The notes beneath the pieces were generated by a model. The model was not told the DNA's origin. It saw only the letters and a list, made by a program, of their open reading frames with translations, and made no database searches. Shown piece after piece: positions 20,535 through 31,925 of a stretch of DNA of 64,000 bases. The stretch is from Allomuricauda sp. ARW1Y1 (GTDB lineage: Bacteria > Bacteroidota > Bacteroidia > Flavobacteriales > Flavobacteriaceae). Both the position numbers and the translations under genes were made by a program. Location: positions 186,001-250,000 of the forward strand of contig NZ_JACBZU010000002.1 of assembly GCF_013407935.1 (NCBI RefSeq). The letters run 5' to 3'. Position 1 is the stretch's first letter; the number at the start of each line of letters is the position of its first letter.

Positions 20535-20870
20535 AAAGTTGACGTTCTTTAAAACTGTGGATATCCTTGGAATTAGTAACACTACTGATCACAAAAGGAT
20601 TTTCGATTTAGGATATGCTTTGCAAATACTAATGAGAAATAGAATTTTATGTGCGAACGGAAGAGCAATTTTCCGTTTTGATAAAGTTTAGGAAACCACA
20701 GCATACTTTGCAGAATGTAGATTAGTTGAAAAATTAAGAGCATAGCAAAGCAAACGTCGAAAGGGCAAAGGTGCATTCGAAACGATTGTAGTTTGGTACC
20801 ACCAAACTTTTCCTGAGTCCTATCTGAAAGCCATCTCCTTGGTAAAAACAAGGAAATGGCTTTTGTTTTT
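20535..20870 (+). ncRNA. Candidate structured non-coding RNA
   Basis: A stretch bounded by the rplS terminator upstream and an intrinsic terminator downstream, with no ORF that looks like protein on either strand. It has several hairpins: TTAGTA/TACTAA (20573-20632), AACGGAA/TTCCGTT (20656-20677), and AGTTTGGT/ACCAAACT with a 3-base loop (20790-20808). I looked for signatures of tmRNA, RNase P RNA and SRP RNA and found none. A 6S-type or novel regulatory RNA is possible. The 5' end is a guess. Confidence 0.45.
20827..20870 (+). terminator. Orphan terminator upstream of icd
   Basis: AAAGCCAT/ATGGCTTT (20827-20834 and 20856-20863) with an inner CCTTG/CAAGG pair, followed by TTTTGTTTTTT. It reads on the plus strand and follows no coding sequence, implying a separate RNA. 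Confidence 0.85.
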
Positions 20871-20937
20871 TAACAAATTCGCAGCAAAAGCCCACACTTT
20901 TAATCACTTCCATTCTTCCTTCACCGTCCATAAATCG

Positions 20938-20945
20938 TATATTTG
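20938..20945 (+). promoter_or_regulatory. icd promoter -7 motif
   Basis: TATATTTG, a perfect TAnnTTTG, 25 bases before the icd ATG. Confidence 0.55.
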
Positions 20946-20970
20946 CAACCGCTCAAACAAATACATATAA

Positions 20971-23190
<2,220 letters not shown>

Positions 23191-23215
23191 GCAAAATAAC
23201 ATAACTACAATTCTT

Positions 23216-23346
23216 TAGGCCGTCCAAAAAGCAGTTTGCCTGTCAGTTCGAGCTTAGTCGAGAACTTAAGAGACTTTGAAAATCAAAGGGTTTCGACTGC
23301 GCTCAACCTGACAAAGTTCAAATATTAACGCTTTTTAGACGGCCTA
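23216..23346. repeat. Palindromic element, copy 2
   Basis: A 131-base nested inverted repeat with outer arms TAGGCCGTCCAAAAAGC and GCTTTTTAGACGGCCTA (one mismatch) and inner arms TGTCAGTTCGAGCTTAGTCGA and TTCGACTGCGCTCAACCTGACA. It is the reverse-complement relative of 19002-19129. A T-rich tail on the plus strand means it could also terminate icd transcription. Confidence 0.85.
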
Positions 23347-23442
23347 TTTTTATTCTTGGACCAAAATGTTAAAATGTGGATGGTTTCCCGCTTTCCCTTT
23401 TTCACTCTGCTATAAATACGTACTTTTAAAAAAAACAATCGA

Positions 23443-25842
23443 ATGCCCAGACATTATCTTGCGTTGTTGCTAGCCCTGTTTGGGCATTTTTTTGTGATAC
23501 ACGCCCAAGAACGCTATACGTTGAGCGGTACCATTTCCGAAGCTTCCAGTAATGAAACCCTTATTGGGGTCACCGTGGCCATTTCCGAGCTACGAACAGG
23601 GACCACGACCAACGAATACGGCTTTTATTCCATTACCCTGCCCGAAGGTGAGTACCAAGTTATTGTGAGCTATTTGGGTTTTCAAGAGGTAGTGCGCACC
23701 ATCAATTTGAACCAAAACCAAAAATTGGACTTTAAACTGGAAGAAAAGGCAGAAGAACTTGCCGAGGTGGTCGTCACAGATGATGTGGAAAAACTCGATA
23801 TACGAAAGCCACAAATGAGCGTTACGTCCCTTTCCTCCAATACCATAAAACAGGTTCCCGTGGTGTTGGGTGAGGCCGACGTTATCAAATCCTTGGTATT
23901 GCTCCCTGGAATCACCAACGCTGGTGAGGCTTCCTCCGGATTCAATGTTCGGGGTGGTGCCGTAGACCAAAATCTTATCTTGTTGGACGAGGCGATAATC
24001 TTCAATTCTTCACACCTCTTCGGATTCTTTTCCGTATTCAATCCAGACGCCATAAAGGACGTAAAACTCTTCAAGGGGGGTATTCCGGCGCGCTACGGCG
24101 GAAGGGTGTCCTCGGTGTTGGAAATCTTTCAAAAAGAAGGGAACAGCAAAGAATTTAAGGTCAACGGTGGGATTGGAGCGGTAGCCAGCAGGTTGCTGGT
24201 GGAGGGGCCCATTCAAAAAGACCGTACCGCATTCTTGATCGGTGGCCGTGCCTCCTACGCTCACTTGTTTCTGCCCCTGTTCGACGTCAACAGCAAGGCC
24301 TACTTCTACGATTTGAACACTAAAATCAACCATAAAATCAATGAGAACAACAGTGTTTTCCTTTCGGGTTATTTTGGGCGGGACTTATTTAACGTGAGCG
24401 AACGCTTCGTGAACATTTACGGGAATGCCGTTGGAAACCTCAGGTGGAACCATTTGTTTTCCGATAAGCTTTTTTCCAACCTTTCGTTGATTTATTCTGA
24501 CTATTACTACGGTCTGGAACTCGATTTCGTTGGATTTGAGTGGAATTCCGGGATTCAGAATTTCAATGTAAAATATGACCTGAAGCATTATCTAAATGAT
24601 AAGTTTCAGATGAATTATGGCCTCAACAGCATCTACTACGTGTTCAACCCCGGGAAGATTGTGCCCAACAGTCCCGATTCCGGTATTGTTGAAGAGCAGC
24701 TGACCAAAAAATACGCCAACGAAAATGCAGTCTATGTAGACCTTGAACATCAAATAACTGAAAACCTAAGCATGCAATATGGGCTTAGGGCAAGTCAGTT
24801 CAACCGTTTTGGGCAGGACGAGTTCTTTGTGTACCAAAACAACAACCCTGTCGAGTTTGACCCCTTTACACTTACGTATCGGGAAGCAAAACCCATAGAC
24901 ACCATAAGCCCCGGAAGAAGCGGAACCTTAAAGTCATTTTTCAATTTGGAGCCCAGGGTATCCATGTCCTACACCTTTAAAGAAAACAATTCCATCAAGG
25001 CAAGCTATACACGATTGGCACAATACCTTCACTTGTTGTCCAACACCAGCTCCCCTACCCCTTTGGATGTGTGGACACCCAGCGGACCGTTTGTGGAGCC
25101 TCAACTACTGGACCAATACGCGATGGGTTATTTTAGAAACATAAAAAATGGGGCCTACACTTTGGAAACCGAAGTGTTCTACAAAGACATTCAAAATCGG
25201 ATAGATTATATTGATGGGGCCAATCTGATTGCCAATAATGCCATTGAACAGGTCATCCTCAACGGACAGGCCAGGGCTTACGGCCTAGAATTATTGCTGC
25301 GAAAAAACGAAGGCCAATTTAAGGGGTGGTTGGCTTACACCTTATCCCGCTCTGAACAACGAACCCCAGGTCGTACACTCAATTTTGACTCTGGACGTTC
25401 CAACCTGGAAACCGGAATCAATTTTGGCGATTGGTACAGTACCCCCTTTGACAAAACACATGACCTTTCCCTCTACGGCAGTTTTGAATTGAACGATAAG
25501 TGGAGCTTCAACGCCAACTTTGTCTATCAAACCGGGCAGCCCACCAATTATCCCATAGGCCAATTTGAGTTTGAAGGTGTGAGTGTACCTTATTATGGGT
25601 TGCGGAACAAGGAACGGTTACCGGACTATCACCGTTTGGATATATCGGCCATATTGACTCCAAGAAAAAATAAAGGAAGGAAATTTCAATCGGAATGGGT
25701 GTTCAGTATTTATAACGCCTACAATCGCATGAACGCCGCCTCTATCAATTTTAGGGAAAACGAAGATACCGGACGAAATGAAGCCGTCCGTACCTCTATT
25801 TTTGGTATTGTACCCTCAGTAACCTATAACTTTAAATTCTAG
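23443..25842 (+). CDS. TonB-dependent receptor
   Basis: A 799-residue outer-membrane receptor. A signal peptide (to about residue 21, HAQ) precedes a CarboxypepD_reg-like domain (LSGTISEASSNETLIGVTV...), a plug domain with NVRGGAVDQNLILLDE and a long beta-barrel ending in a C-terminal aromatic residue (VTYNFKF), as required for outer-membrane insertion. It is shorter than SusC receptors (about 1000 residues) and has no SusD partner; instead two DUF4249 lipoproteins follow. This receptor/DUF4249 pairing is common in Bacteroidota. The substrate is unknown. ATG 23443 fits the signal peptide. Confidence 0.93.
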   Translation: MPRHYLALLLALFGHFFVIHAQERYTLSGTISEASSNETLIGVTVAISELRTGTTTNEYGFYSITLPEGEYQVIVSYLGFQEVVRTINLNQNQKLDFKLEEKAEELAEVVVTDDVEKLDIRKPQMSVTSLSSNTIKQVPVVLGEADVIKSLVLLPGITNAGEASSGFNVRGGAVDQNLILLDEAIIFNSSHLFGFFSVFNPDAIKDVKLFKGGIPARYGGRVSSVLEIFQKEGNSKEFKVNGGIGAVASRLLVEGPIQKDRTAFLIGGRASYAHLFLPLFDVNSKAYFYDLNTKINHKINENNSVFLSGYFGRDLFNVSERFVNIYGNAVGNLRWNHLFSDKLFSNLSLIYSDYYYGLELDFVGFEWNSGIQNFNVKYDLKHYLNDKFQMNYGLNSIYYVFNPGKIVPNSPDSGIVEEQLTKKYANENAVYVDLEHQITENLSMQYGLRASQFNRFGQDEFFVYQNNNPVEFDPFTLTYREAKPIDTISPGRSGTLKSFFNLEPRVSMSYTFKENNSIKASYTRLAQYLHLLSNTSSPTPLDVWTPSGPFVEPQLLDQYAMGYFRNIKNGAYTLETEVFYKDIQNRIDYIDGANLIANNAIEQVILNGQARAYGLELLLRKNEGQFKGWLAYTLSRSEQRTPGRTLNFDSGRSNLETGINFGDWYSTPFDKTHDLSLYGSFELNDKWSFNANFVYQTGQPTNYPIGQFEFEGVSVPYYGLRNKERLPDYHRLDISAILTPRKNKGRKFQSEWVFSIYNAYNRMNAASINFRENEDTGRNEAVRTSIFGIVPSVTYNFKF

Positions 25843-25846
25843 TGAG

Positions 25847-26740
25847 ATGAAGAAACTTATCGCTCTTATGGTTATCGTTTTGGCCATGGCATCTTGCGAA
25901 GACGTCATCGAGGTAGATCTGCCCGAAGTAGAAACCAGACTCGTGGTAGATGGGCTGTTGCGCGTGGACAAAAGTCAGGAATTTATAGATGTTCGCATCC
26001 AAATGCGGGAAAGCAGCAATTTTTTTGAGGATAATCCTCCGGCCCAGGTCGAGAGTGCCCTCATTTATTATGGTGTGCTCGACAATGGTAACTTTGAGAC
26101 CATCTCTTTCAGCAATCTTACTGAGGAGACCCCAGGCTCCGGGATATACGTGCCGGACCCCACTTTTATGACGGACCAGCGCATACGTACAGCCGCTGCG
26201 GAACCCGGAGTAGTGTTTGTGTTGCAGGTTACGCATAAGGGAAGAAAGTACTTTGCACAAACCGAATATGCCCCCACCGTTCCCATAGACAATCTGGAAC
26301 AGGGAACCGACACCCTCTTTGACGAGGAGGAGACTGAAATCATCGTTAGCTTTACGGATAATGGGGATGAGGACAACTTTTATGTCTTTGATTTTATGAA
26401 CAGTGAGTTTTTGGTAGTGGAAGATGAATTCTTTCAGGGACAACAATTCTCGTTTTCCTATTTCTATGACGATGAAGTCACAGCTGGAGAAACCGTTACA
26501 GTTAGTATACTAGGGGCTACGGAAGAATTCTATAATTATATGGATTTGGTCTTGGAGCAGACGGAAAACAATGGTGGGGTATTCCAAACACCCGTGGCAA
26601 CAGTACGAGGCAATGTTTTCGACATCACTGGCCTAGATAATGTCACTATTTTGGACAATGTTGAACGCCCAAACGATTATGCATTGGGCTATTTTGGTGT
26701 AGTTCAAGAGTTCTCCAGGGAACTAACGATTACGGATTAG
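25847..26740 (+). CDS. DUF4249 lipoprotein, copy 1
   Basis: A 297-residue outer-membrane lipoprotein. The lipobox is clear (MVIVLAMASC, with Cys at residue 17), followed by the DUF4249 start ExDLPEVETRLVVDGLLR. It starts 4 bases after the receptor stop and so is co-transcribed. DUF4249 proteins accompany TonB receptors and probably help capture the ligand at the surface, as SusD does for SusC. The 3' half is nearly identical in DNA to the next gene (see findings), while the 5' half has diverged more, suggesting gene conversion. Ligand unknown. Confidence 0.88.
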   Translation: MKKLIALMVIVLAMASCEDVIEVDLPEVETRLVVDGLLRVDKSQEFIDVRIQMRESSNFFEDNPPAQVESALIYYGVLDNGNFETISFSNLTEETPGSGIYVPDPTFMTDQRIRTAAAEPGVVFVLQVTHKGRKYFAQTEYAPTVPIDNLEQGTDTLFDEEETEIIVSFTDNGDEDNFYVFDFMNSEFLVVEDEFFQGQQFSFSYFYDDEVTAGETVTVSILGATEEFYNYMDLVLEQTENNGGVFQTPVATVRGNVFDITGLDNVTILDNVERPNDYALGYFGVVQEFSRELTITD

Positions 26741-26880
26741 CTAATGATATCAAGGCAATGTTCAAATTGATTTTAAGGATTGACTGCGCAATTGTTCACT
26801 AAGTACGACCAAAAAAACCCTTAAGGAAGAGGGTAATCAAATTTCCTGAACAAGCTACTGCCGTTTTTTTTACATCAACC

Positions 26881-27765
26881 ATGAAACAAGCGATTACTAT
26901 ACTGTTATGTGCCATCCTGTTTTTTTCTTGTGAGGACACGATTGATGTGGACTTACCTGAAGTTGAAACACGGCTGATCGTGGATGGTCTTGTCCGAGTG
27001 GATAAAAGTCAGGAATTGGTAGATGTAAAGATCAAACTAAGGGAGAGTAGCAATTTCTTTGAGGAGAACCAGCCCACACAAGCCGAAAGTGTGCTGATTT
27101 ACTATGGAAAACCCACGAGTGGTGGACTTTTTGAGGATATTTCATTCTCTACCCTTGTTGAAAAAGATTTGGGCAGTGGAATCTATGTGCCAAACCTGGA
27201 GCAAGACCAAATACGCACCGCATTTGTAGAGCCTGGTGTTGTTTTTATCCTTCAGATCACACATCAAGGGAAAAGGTATTATGCCCAAACCGAATATGCC
27301 CCTACCGTTCCTATTGATAATCTGGAACAGGGCACGGATACTTTTTTGGATGAAGAAGAGACCGAAATCATCGTCACCTTTACCGATAATGGGGATGAGG
27401 ATAACTTTTACCTCTTTGATTTTATGAACAGTGAGTTTTTGGTGGTGGAAGATGAATTCTTTCAGGGACAACAGTTCTCGTTTTCCTATTTCTATGATGA
27501 TGAAATCACCGCTGGAGAAACCGTTACAGTAAGTATACTAGGGGCTACGGAAGAATTCTATAATTATATGGATTTGGTCTTGGAGCAGACGGAAAACAAT
27601 GGTGGGGTGTTCCAAACACCCGTGGCAACCGTTCGAGGTAATGTATTTGATATTACGGGATTGGACAACATCAACCTGTTTGATAATGTAGAACGACCCA
27701 ATGATTACGCCCTCGGCTATTTTGCAATGGTGCAGGAATACACCGCAACCCTTACCATCCCCTAA
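26881..27765 (+). CDS. DUF4249 lipoprotein, copy 2
   Basis: A 294-residue paralogue of the preceding gene. The lipobox is LFFSC and the mature protein begins EDTIDVDLPEVETRLIVDGLVR. Both proteins share the segment from about residue 140 (TEYAPTVPIDNLEQGTD) almost completely. A 140-base gap separates it from copy 1, holding a weak hairpin near 26818 but no clear terminator, so it may be read with the receptor. Two ligand-binding variants behind one receptor are unusual and may widen ligand range. The convergent gluconate permease ends 8 bases away. Confidence 0.86.
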   Translation: MKQAITILLCAILFFSCEDTIDVDLPEVETRLIVDGLVRVDKSQELVDVKIKLRESSNFFEENQPTQAESVLIYYGKPTSGGLFEDISFSTLVEKDLGSGIYVPNLEQDQIRTAFVEPGVVFILQITHQGKRYYAQTEYAPTVPIDNLEQGTDTFLDEEETEIIVTFTDNGDEDNFYLFDFMNSEFLVVEDEFFQGQQFSFSYFYDDEITAGETVTVSILGATEEFYNYMDLVLEQTENNGGVFQTPVATVRGNVFDITGLDNINLFDNVERPNDYALGYFAMVQEYTATLTIP

Positions 27766-27772
27766 TTCATCT

Positions 27773-29092
27773 CTATACTACGGCATAAAGGAATAGAATC
27801 ACCAAAAGTCCAATTGTACCCTGAACCAAGGTACCAAGGGTGTGACCTTTAAGCGCTGTCTTTACTTTCATATGGGAAAATTGGGAAACCACCCAAAAAT
27901 AGCTGTCATTGATGTGTGAAACGGTCATGGCGCCCGCACCAACGGCCAGAACAGCCAGAGCCTTATCCGTAATCGAAATCAAACCAAAAGTTTCCAACAA
28001 GGGTGCAATAATGGCTGAAGTGGTAATAATCGCTACCGTTGAAGAACCTTGTGCCGTTTTGAGCACCGCTGCAATCACGAAAGCTATCAAAAGTCCACCA
28101 ACGCCTGTGCTGGACTCCAAATTGATGATGGAAGCAATATCCATGGTTCGCAGAATGGCTCCAAAAGCCCCTCCTGCCCCTGTGATCAACACAATGGCAC
28201 CCGCTTGCATAAACGCTTCGGGAACCCAGCCTTTTTTATCTTCTTGTGGTACCTTTCTGCCCAATGCAAAAGCGAAAAAGACACCAATCAACAAAGCTAT
28301 TACCGGACTGCCCAAAAAGTTGAACATTTGGAACAACCATCCTTCACCCAAAGGGTGTGTTGGGTAATCCACGATGGATTTCATGGCTATCAATACAATC
28401 GGCACCAATAAAGGCAAAAAAGCCTGATAGGGCTTTACGGTGGATAGAACCTCTTCCTTTTGCTCCATGGTTTTGGTACTATCATCTTCTTGAAGGGATT
28501 TCCCGATGAACCGGGCCCAAAAATAACCCGAAATGGAAACAGGTATGGCCACCAAAAGTCCAAAAATGAGCACCATGCCCAAATCAGCCTCCAAAATAGC
28601 GGCTGCTGCCAACGGTCCAGGGGTCGGAGGCACAAACACATGGGCGGAATACAAGCCCGTGGCCAAGGCGATGGCAAACACTAAGGCAGGTATGCCCGTT
28701 TTTTTGCTGATGGCCTTGTTCAAGGAAGAAAGTATGATGTATCCTGAATCACAATATACAGGGATGGAAATAACAAATCCAGCCAGATTGATGGCCAAAG
28801 GGGAGCGTTTTAATCCGATTACCTTTAAAATACTATTGGCCAAGACTTGGGTGCTTCCCGTCTTTTCTAAATAAATTCCGATGACCGTTCCAAAAGCGAT
28901 GACCAGACCTATGCCCGAAAGCGTGTTGCCGAAACCTTCCGCCATGGTGGTCATGATGTGTTGTGGGGCAAGGCCCAGTAAAAAACCAGAAGCCACTGCT
29001 GCAATGGTCAACGAAAAGATGGGGTGCATCTTAAATTTTACGGTGGCCACAATGATAAAAAGGACCACTACCCCAAGAACTAGCATTTCCAT
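27773..29092 (-). CDS. Gluconate:H+ symporter, GntP family
   Basis: A 439-residue membrane protein with about 12-14 hydrophobic helices. GntP family features are present: VIAFGTVIGIYLEKTGSTQ, the VPPTPGPLAAA loop, and the C-terminal half with AQGSSTVAIITTSAIIAP and HINDSYFWVVSQFS. It imports gluconate or a related sugar acid by proton symport. No gluconate kinase is adjacent in the window, so the substrate is uncertain within the family; glycerate and fructuronate are also transported by GntP relatives. It is a single-gene unit. Confidence 0.92.
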   Translation of the reverse strand: MEMLVLGVVVLFIIVATVKFKMHPIFSLTIAAVASGFLLGLAPQHIMTTMAEGFGNTLSGIGLVIAFGTVIGIYLEKTGSTQVLANSILKVIGLKRSPLAINLAGFVISIPVYCDSGYIILSSLNKAISKKTGIPALVFAIALATGLYSAHVFVPPTPGPLAAAAILEADLGMVLIFGLLVAIPVSISGYFWARFIGKSLQEDDSTKTMEQKEEVLSTVKPYQAFLPLLVPIVLIAMKSIVDYPTHPLGEGWLFQMFNFLGSPVIALLIGVFFAFALGRKVPQEDKKGWVPEAFMQAGAIVLITGAGGAFGAILRTMDIASIINLESSTGVGGLLIAFVIAAVLKTAQGSSTVAIITTSAIIAPLLETFGLISITDKALAVLAVGAGAMTVSHINDSYFWVVSQFSHMKVKTALKGHTLGTLVQGTIGLLVILFLYAVV

Positions 29093-29149
29093 GGTTGATT
29101 TTTAGTGCAATACCCACTAAATATAAGCTAATATTCCTACTTTGGTCCC

Positions 29150-29386
29150 ATGAGGCACACGAACAAGGAACTTCTGGTAAAAGGTATCAAATCATTTGGG
29201 TTTACGGTCGTAGCCATGTTTATGGGACCGTTTCTTATCTACCAAGCGTTTAAAAATGAGGGACACCCGTTTTATTGGCCCGTACTCATCCTGGGCATTG
29301 CGTGCGCTATATTGGCCATTTATTTAGGCTTTCGCTCCGTAAAGATTGTTATGGACGCAGTTTTTGGAGAAAAGACCAAGGATTAG
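29150..29386 (+). CDS. DUF6095 family small membrane protein
   Basis: A 78-residue protein with two hydrophobic helices (about residues 16-32 and 41-60) and a short basic N-terminus, MRHTNKELLVKGIKSFG. It resembles the DUF6095 family of flavobacterial small membrane proteins; function unknown. It ends by overlapping the convergent DUF4294 gene by 4 bases. TACTTTGG just before the ATG is a poor match to the -7 motif. Confidence 0.8.
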   Translation: MRHTNKELLVKGIKSFGFTVVAMFMGPFLIYQAFKNEGHPFYWPVLILGIACAILAIYLGFRSVKIVMDAVFGEKTKD

Positions 29387-30105
29387 TCGTTCGTCTTTTG
29401 AGGCGTATTTTTCCACTTATTGGTCAGTTGGGCATAATCGTAGTCCAATACCGATTTTTGACGCTCCAAGCGACTAGCCGCAAAGGCACGCTGTAAAATG
29501 TCCTCTATCAAATAGTCCTCATGCACCTCTTCGGGCTTAAACTCTTCCTTTAAACTGATCTTGAACAGACTGGCCGTGGTATTGTACCAAAATGCCCGCC
29601 ACCCACTGCGGAGGTCCTTCACCAAATCAAAAGCGGTGGTACCCGTTTGCCTATGGATCAATTTGACCAAAATCTGTCCTTCGGTTCGGGTCAATTTTTT
29701 CAGCTCTTCAGAAAATTCCCCCTCAATATATTTTTGCACCTTTCGGGTATATCGCCTTTGGTGCCTTCTTTTTTTAATAAGCTCAAGACTATCGTTCAGT
29801 TCCACTAAGCGCTCTGCAGCCAACTTGGCGTAGGGATACACCTTCAAGGTTTTTCTTCGTAGAATGTAATACCGTAGTTTGTCCTGTTGGCTGGCAAAGT
29901 CCAATTGTCCGAAAAGATAGACTTCGTCCAGTTCAATGGAGCTCATCAAAATAGAATCTCCCTCAAACCTCACATAATAGTCCTCGATGGAATCTTGGGC
30001 AATGGAATCCCGCGGGTAAACCAGCGAATCCTTTTGCGGTTCCTGGGCAAACCCAATGGCGGCAATCGCCAAAAATACAAGCAGAAGAGTGTTACGTAAC
30101 ATCAC
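29383..30105 (-). CDS. DUF4294 family exported protein
   Basis: A 240-residue protein with a signal peptide (to about residue 21, GFAQ). The DUF4294 domain spans about residues 55-210: LDEVYLFGQLDF, LRYYILRRKTLKVYPYAKLA, RRYTRKVQKYIEGEF, LTRTEGQILVKLIHRQTG and LRSGWRAFWYNTTASLFKISL. These are highly conserved in Bacteroidota, but the function is unknown; a periplasmic, envelope-related role is inferred. ATG 30102, one codon later, is an equally good start. The gene is divergent from the M42 peptidase. Confidence 0.87.
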   Translation of the reverse strand: MMLRNTLLLVFLAIAAIGFAQEPQKDSLVYPRDSIAQDSIEDYYVRFEGDSILMSSIELDEVYLFGQLDFASQQDKLRYYILRRKTLKVYPYAKLAAERLVELNDSLELIKKRRHQRRYTRKVQKYIEGEFSEELKKLTRTEGQILVKLIHRQTGTTAFDLVKDLRSGWRAFWYNTTASLFKISLKEEFKPEEVHEDYLIEDILQRAFAASRLERQKSVLDYDYAQLTNKWKNTPQKTND

Positions 30106-30150
30106 AATTCTTTCTCAATAGTCCTGCCAAAAGTAAGGATAAAGGTATGA

Positions 30151-30187
30151 TTTGGCTATTAAATAAAAGTGAATATTAGTATGTTTG
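30151..30187 (+). promoter_or_regulatory. Promoter of the M42 peptidase gene
   Basis: TTTG at 30151-30154 and a perfect -7 motif TATGTTTG at 30180-30187; the 25-base gap is slightly long. The ATG is 18 bases downstream. Confidence 0.45.
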
Positions 30188-30204
30188 TGTACTAAATCAG
30201 ATAC

Positions 30205-31293
30205 ATGGCAAAAGAGAAAATCATCAACGAAAAATCGCTTGAATTTTTAGAAAGATATTTGAACAACGCCTCACCCACGGGCTATGAGCTCGCCGGACAA
30301 AAAATTTGGATGGACTATGTGAGGCCCTATGTGGATGAGTTTATTACCGACACTTACGGCACGGCGGTGGGTGTTATCAATCCAAATGCCAAATATAGAG
30401 TTGTCATCGAAGGCCACTCCGATGAAATTTCGTGGTATGTCAACTATATCACTGACGAAGGGTTGCTCTATGTAATCCGAAACGGGGGAAGCGACCACCA
30501 GATCGCTCCATCCAAATGGGTGAACATCCATACCAAAAATGGTATTGTAAAAGGAGTTTTCGGATGGCCCGCCATCCATACCAGAAATAAGGAGAAAGAG
30601 GAACCGCCAAAGCTGGACAACATCTTCATTGATATTGGTGCAAAGGACAAGAAAGAGGTCGAGGAAATGGGCGTTCACGTAGGATGCGTCATCACTTACC
30701 CTGACCAGTTCGAAATTTTGAACAAGGACAAGTTTGTTTGTAGGGCCTTGGACAACCGTATGGGCGGATACATGATTGCAGAGGTGGCCCGCTTGCTCAA
30801 AGAGAATAAAAAAGAGCTTCCCTTTGGCCTGTACATCACCAATTCGGTACAAGAAGAGATTGGGCTTCGTGGTGCGGAAATGATCACACAGACCATTAAA
30901 CCGAATGTGGCCATTGTAACGGATGTGTGCCACGATACCACCACCCCAATGATCGATAAAAAGACGGAAGGCGAGACCAAAATCGGCGATGGTCCGGTAA
31001 TAGCTTATGCCCCTGCGGTACAGAACAAATTGCGCGAGCGTATTTTGGAGACTGCGGAAGCCCATAAGATTCCGTTCCAGCGCAATGCATCTTCCAGATA
31101 CACGGGAACCGATACCGATGCCTTTGCTTATAGCAATGGTGGCGTGGCCTCGGCTTTGATTTCGTTGCCGTTGCGCTATATGCACACCACGGTAGAAACA
31201 GTTCATAAGGATGATGTGGAGAATGTGATCCGGTTGATTTATGAAACTTTATTGAACATTAAGGAAGGGGAAACCTTTAGTTATTTTGATTAA
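30205..31293 (+). CDS. M42 family metallopeptidase
   Basis: A 362-residue cytoplasmic aminopeptidase of the M42 (glutamyl aminopeptidase/endoglucanase M) family. Metal ligands and the catalytic Glu are seen in EGHSDEISWY, the DNRMGGY motif, EEIGLRGA (catalytic Glu), TDVCHDTT and HTTVETVHKDD. These proteins form tetrahedral dodecamers that trim peptides; the N-terminal residue preference is unknown. A perfect terminator follows, so the Nudix gene downstream is a separate unit. Confidence 0.95.
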   Translation: MAKEKIINEKSLEFLERYLNNASPTGYELAGQKIWMDYVRPYVDEFITDTYGTAVGVINPNAKYRVVIEGHSDEISWYVNYITDEGLLYVIRNGGSDHQIAPSKWVNIHTKNGIVKGVFGWPAIHTRNKEKEEPPKLDNIFIDIGAKDKKEVEEMGVHVGCVITYPDQFEILNKDKFVCRALDNRMGGYMIAEVARLLKENKKELPFGLYITNSVQEEIGLRGAEMITQTIKPNVAIVTDVCHDTTTPMIDKKTEGETKIGDGPVIAYAPAVQNKLRERILETAEAHKIPFQRNASSRYTGTDTDAFAYSNGGVASALISLPLRYMHTTVETVHKDDVENVIRLIYETLLNIKEGETFSYFD

Positions 31294-31326
31294 CTGAGCC
31301 AGTTTCTTAATGGAACCTATTAAATT

Positions 31327-31363
31327 AAGTCATCTCGAAGCAGCTTCGGGGTGACTTTTTTTT
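31327..31363 (+). terminator. Terminator after the M42 peptidase gene
   Basis: AAGTCATCTCGAAGC and GCTTCGGGGTGACTT pair across a single A, followed by an eight-T run. Confidence 0.88.
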
Positions 31364-31376
31364 ATCTTTATGTACC

Positions 31377-31925
31377 ATGGACGAGTATGTGGACATATTG
31401 GACGACGAGGGAAAACCAACGGGCAAATCCTGTTTAAAATCGGAAGCACACCGCAAGGGATTGTTGCACCCTACGGTCCATATTTGGTTGTATACCGAAG
31501 ACGGTCGGGTTCTGATACAACAACGTGGCAAAAATAAGGCTACCCATCCTTTGCTTTGGGACGTTTCGGTAGCAGGGCATGTGGCATCTGGAGAGCCAAT
31601 CGTTACTGCGGCAATACGTGAGGTCGAGGAAGAAGTAGGCTATCAAATTACGGAAGAGGATTTGGAAGCCATTGGTACTTTTAAGGCCATCCATAAGATT
31701 GCAGAGGATTTTATCGATGCGGAACTCCATCATATCTTTTTGTGTAAGCTTGAAACGCCTTTCAAAAATCTAACCAAACAGGAAAGCGAAGTGGAAGCAC
31801 TGGATTTGATTCCGCTTTTCAGATTCGCCGAAGAAACCTGGGGCTTGGCCAATACGGGTAAATATGTGCCTCACGGCCCTACCTATTACAAAAAGATTAT
31901 CAAGGCTATTAAAGCTCGGACCTGA
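31377..31925 (+). CDS. Nudix hydrolase, isopentenyl-diphosphate isomerase-like
   Basis: A 182-residue Nudix protein. The Nudix box is complete: G, five residues, E, seven residues, REVEEEVG (in GHVASGEPIVTAA then IREVEEEVGY). The N-terminal region YVDILDDEGKPTG ... HRKGLLHPTVHIWLY resembles E. coli YfcD and the IPP isomerase branch of the family. The substrate is not predictable. Its 3' end overlaps that of the convergent hisS gene by 17 bases, with no terminator between them. Confidence 0.92.
   Translation: MDEYVDILDDEGKPTGKSCLKSEAHRKGLLHPTVHIWLYTEDGRVLIQQRGKNKATHPLLWDVSVAGHVASGEPIVTAAIREVEEEVGYQITEEDLEAIGTFKAIHKIAEDFIDAELHHIFLCKLETPFKNLTKQESEVEALDLIPLFRFAEETWGLANTGKYVPHGPTYYKKIIKAIKART

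Larger units (their letters stand above)
20406..20970. other. Long gap between rplS and icd
   Basis: 565 bases without a credible protein gene. It contains a 29-base dyad (20500-20528), a chain of hairpins at 20573-20808 and a second strong terminator at 20827-20870 that follows no coding sequence, then the icd promoter. See the separate entries for the dyad and the RNA candidate. Confidence 0.7.

Noticed and set aside
20582..20931. Minus-strand ORFs of 65-89 codons in the rplS-icd gap
   Set aside because: Composition is not protein-like, no family pattern is visible, and strong hairpins and a plus-strand terminator run through them; an RNA is more likely.
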